A stretch of DNA of 64,000 nucleotides from Tubulanus polymorphus. Its lineage: Eukaryota; Nemertea; Palaeonemertea; Tubulaniformes; Tubulanidae. The DNA lies in assembly GCF_964204645.1 (NCBI RefSeq), contig NC_134027.1:8606485-8670484 (forward strand). The letters are read 5' to 3'. The first letter of the stretch is position 1. The number at the start of each line of letters is the position of its first letter. The translations under genes and the position numbers were made by a program. The notes beneath the pieces were generated by a model that was not told the DNA's origin, made no database searches, and saw only the letters and a program-made list of their open reading frames with translations. Below, piece after piece: positions 61,292 to 64,000 of the stretch.

Positions 61292-64000
61292 CTGTTCGTG
61301 TAAGAAATAAATGATCGGATAAACATGAATAAATATTTTTTCTTGGAATCTCGTCTGATGAAGCTCGGCCATAATCAAACCACGCCGAGCGAAGTGACCA
61401 AGTTTTTTGTTGTTAATGTAGCCTGCCCGCGCGAGTACTTGACATACATAGACAAATACGAAGGTCGACAGGTAGACAGTTAAATGACGACGAGTCGACT
61501 CGGACGACGGTCCACTTCGCATTATTAGTCCGATAAAGTGTTAAATAAATCCGCAGCGCGTGATATGGCGTTGTGCGGGTATGTTGATTGAAATCGGAAA
61601 TTTATGTGGCTAATGCTCGGAGCTCTTGTCTGCCTTTTGAAATGGAAGCTATTTCCTTGCCGTCAGCGAAATTCTTAGCATGCCTTGTCTCTAGTGGAGA
61701 TTTCATTTAATACGTAAATATTCACCCGACGCGATGGATGATAATAACTCAGTTTGCGCGTGGTGATACATTTAAGCTTCGGTATTAAGATAGTTGAAGA
61801 CCAGCCAACTACGCCATGACTGGTCACGCCGGACGAAACAGCGTCATAAAAATCGCATGATCTTGACCCACACAAGTTGTTTTAGTAATACTAACAGTAA
61901 TTTGATTTCTCTAGCCCACTGTGATACAATGTTCAACGGCGCTTTCCATTGAATTGGTATTATCACCCTAGCCTTTATTCTAACCCTTTTTTCAGTCATC
62001 TCTCACTGGGGAAAAGTAAAACCCGAGCTAGGCGCTCAGGAGTCATCTATCAGACAAGGTACCCATTTGCTCCTGGGTGAGGGGAGACAATGAGAATAAG
62101 TGTCTTGCCCGGGATTCAGCGGTAATGTACGAGGGTTCGAACTCACAACCAGGCTTCTCAGAGTCGAACGCTCTAACCACTCGCCCATACCCTCGCCCAA
62201 GTCTAATTCGTAATGCTGAAGGGGCGGGAGATTGATTACGGTGACATGATCTGATACAGGAGTCTGTATCACTGTTTATGCATTTCTCCGGATAAATTAT
62301 AGGCCTGCGGCTGGATTGGTCAAAGTATTGTGATTAAGAAAAACAAATTACAAGCTTAACGGAAGATGTAATGTAGTTTTGCGAATGGAATGGTGGACCT
62401 TTCTCCCACCGGGGCTCGAGGAACGTTTTTCGGTGGCAACAACACCGGATAACGGATGTCTTCGCATCGATGAGATAGCGACACCGCAACAATCCACTAA
62501 CACATCATTATATTAGCATCACCCGTACAACAAAAATTACAAAGACGCATTAATAACCGGTTATAAATCATCATTGTTGGGCGCTCGAGCAAATCTGGTG
62601 AAGAAGGGCACGTGATATATTATAATCATAGCTGACAGTATAGTGTCAATAAAACAGCGTATCTGCAGCAATGAACGAACAAAGCCCGCCATTTCCTAAG
62701 CATTGGACCCATATTCGAAATAAAACCTCGGGCTCGGAAAAGTACGATTTAACAGACGATAAAAGAAATGAATAATGTCTTACAGAGACAGTAGATCTCT
62801 AACCAACCGACTAAGATTTCCTGACCGCACGAAAGTAGAACGACAACCTTCTTATTACTGCATTTATTGGTTTTACATCGGTTTTGATAACTTTTGCAAA
62901 ATAAATAATTCGATATACAATGAATTAACATTGAATGTAAATAATGAATAATATACATTGTTTTGCACTCTTGCGCCGAGATATCATAATTTGACATAGA
63001 AGCTCAGTTTCACAAAATGGTTTAAATTCCAAGAACAAAACTTAAATTTGATGGTATCAGCTAGAAAAACGAAATTGATCGGTTACCGCATGAAATAGAT
63101 TTTTCAATATTTACTTCGGACATTTATCCGTGGTCAGATCGGAAAGTGATTCAATATTATGCAGGCAATCAAATCCTGTACCGTAAAATAAAAATATCGA
63201 GTCGTTCGATACACCGTCGCCGACATCACCCGGTCGGCTACTGCTATAGCGAGTATGCCATCTATGACTCAAGCGCGTAGTCCGCAGATAGATTCGTGCA
63301 GTATTTTCCATATTACTGGCAGATTAAGTTCAACTCTCTCTCTCTCTCTGTCGCTGTATTACCATCGTTAACTGGATTCGTGAGTTAATCAATCGAGTCC
63401 TCACTTATTGAATTCGAAATTGAAATGAATATTGGCGACTCGGAGATTACTGCACATTGCCAAAACTATAAACTCTTAATCAGATAAAAACCAACGATCT
63501 ACAAATCAAAAGAATTCAAAAACAAGAAATTTATTTATTCGAACAATCTAGAATATATAAAATACACGACGTTTCGATCTCACGACACACTTCACACGAC
63601 AACAGTTGCCAAAACTAAACCTAACTCTTAAAATCAAATGTTTGTAAAATATCCGTGAGAACAGTATAAACAATCTATCTAAATCATCATAACGATTGTC
63701 AGAGATGACGTCACGATTCGATTGCGCAATACCAACGAATACGAGTCCCTAGCGGGGTTCACTTCGAACTAATTTATCCGGCATTCTAAAGTCGATATGG
63801 GCCAGAATCAATTTTCTATACATTTTCGAAAGATGTTAGAAGACATGCATTTATTATCAAAACAGCATTTTTTGGATTCGATGGCATTTGCCTTATAAGA
63901 AATATGATTACTTGCCTCAAACCTCGTGCCATCATGATTCATTGTCTGATCCATGACCCTAATTAGAGTCGATGAAGTTGATTATGAAAGAAATACATGC
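61292..64000. other. Region upstream of the first recognised Rho GEF exon
   Basis: Probably intron or 5' flank of the Rho GEF gene. It holds a SINE (62025-62205) and a CT run near 63334. A segment at about 63110-63170 (FDCLHNIESLSDLTTDK, minus strand) has a plausible acceptor and GTAAAT donor, but its phase does not fit the exon at 61291, so it is not called. Confidence 0.5.
62025..62205 (-). repeat. tRNA-derived SINE
   Basis: On the minus strand it reads GGGCGAGTGGTTAGAGCG, then GAGTTCGAACCCTCG, in the order and spacing of Pol III A and B boxes. This is followed by GGGCAAGACACTTATTCTCA and CAGGAGCAAATGGGTACC, a body type seen in SINEs of many marine animals. It lacks the folding of a working tRNA. 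Class is confident, family name is not. Confidence 0.75.

Noticed and set aside
62125-62205. tRNA gene on the minus strand
   Set aside because: A and B boxes are present, but the acceptor and anticodon arms do not pair properly and a SINE body follows, so it is called a SINE head.
63111-63311. Minus-strand segment with FDCLHNIESLSDLTTDK as a possible upstream Rho GEF exon
   Set aside because: It would end in phase 2 at GTAAAT while the exon at 61291 starts in phase 0, so it cannot join directly.

Overview
This is an intron-rich, AT-rich nuclear segment from an animal, probably a marine invertebrate of lophotrochozoan type. The case for that is conserved animal proteins cut into many phase-matched exons with GT..AG borders, non-coding DNA full of short inverted-repeat transposons and a tRNA-derived SINE, and no prokaryotic gene layout. 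The species cannot be named from sequence alone. Exon models below were built by hand from splice signals, reading phase and protein family resemblance. No database search was run.

Layout: (1) 1-3319, plus strand: 3' part of an RNA polymerase I subunit RPA34/POLR1G gene with an unusual N-terminal region rich in SPKK motifs. (2) 11414-5080, minus strand: a complete six-exon periphilin-1-like gene (PPHLN1, 637 aa). (3) 14258-23290, plus strand: a tandem array of three GH3-domain genes (GHDC-like). Copy A is intact (656 aa). Copies B and C are broken, both near the end of their large second exon. (4) 28967-23734, minus strand: a complete 11-exon SLC7 heteromeric amino-acid transporter light chain (486 aa), convergent with GH3 copy C. 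(5) 61291-33213, minus strand: a Dbl-family Rho GEF (DH-PH, PLEKHG7-like) with at least 16 coding exons plus a candidate alternative first exon at 53914-53879 that would give a complete 767-aa form. Its long-form 5' end was not found and may lie beyond the window.

Non-coding DNA fills the rest. It holds several copies of a hAT-like MITE with CAGGGGCGGATC-type ends, pogo/Tigger-like MITEs, a foldback element family, other MITEs, two long TA microsatellites and a SINE. The genes do not form a pathway. Their products act in rRNA transcription, chromatin silencing, acyl-adenylate-type chemistry (GH3), amino-acid transport and Rho signalling. The most interesting parts are the animal GH3 array with parallel decay of two copies, the invertebrate periphilin, and the SPKK-rich extension of POLR1G.
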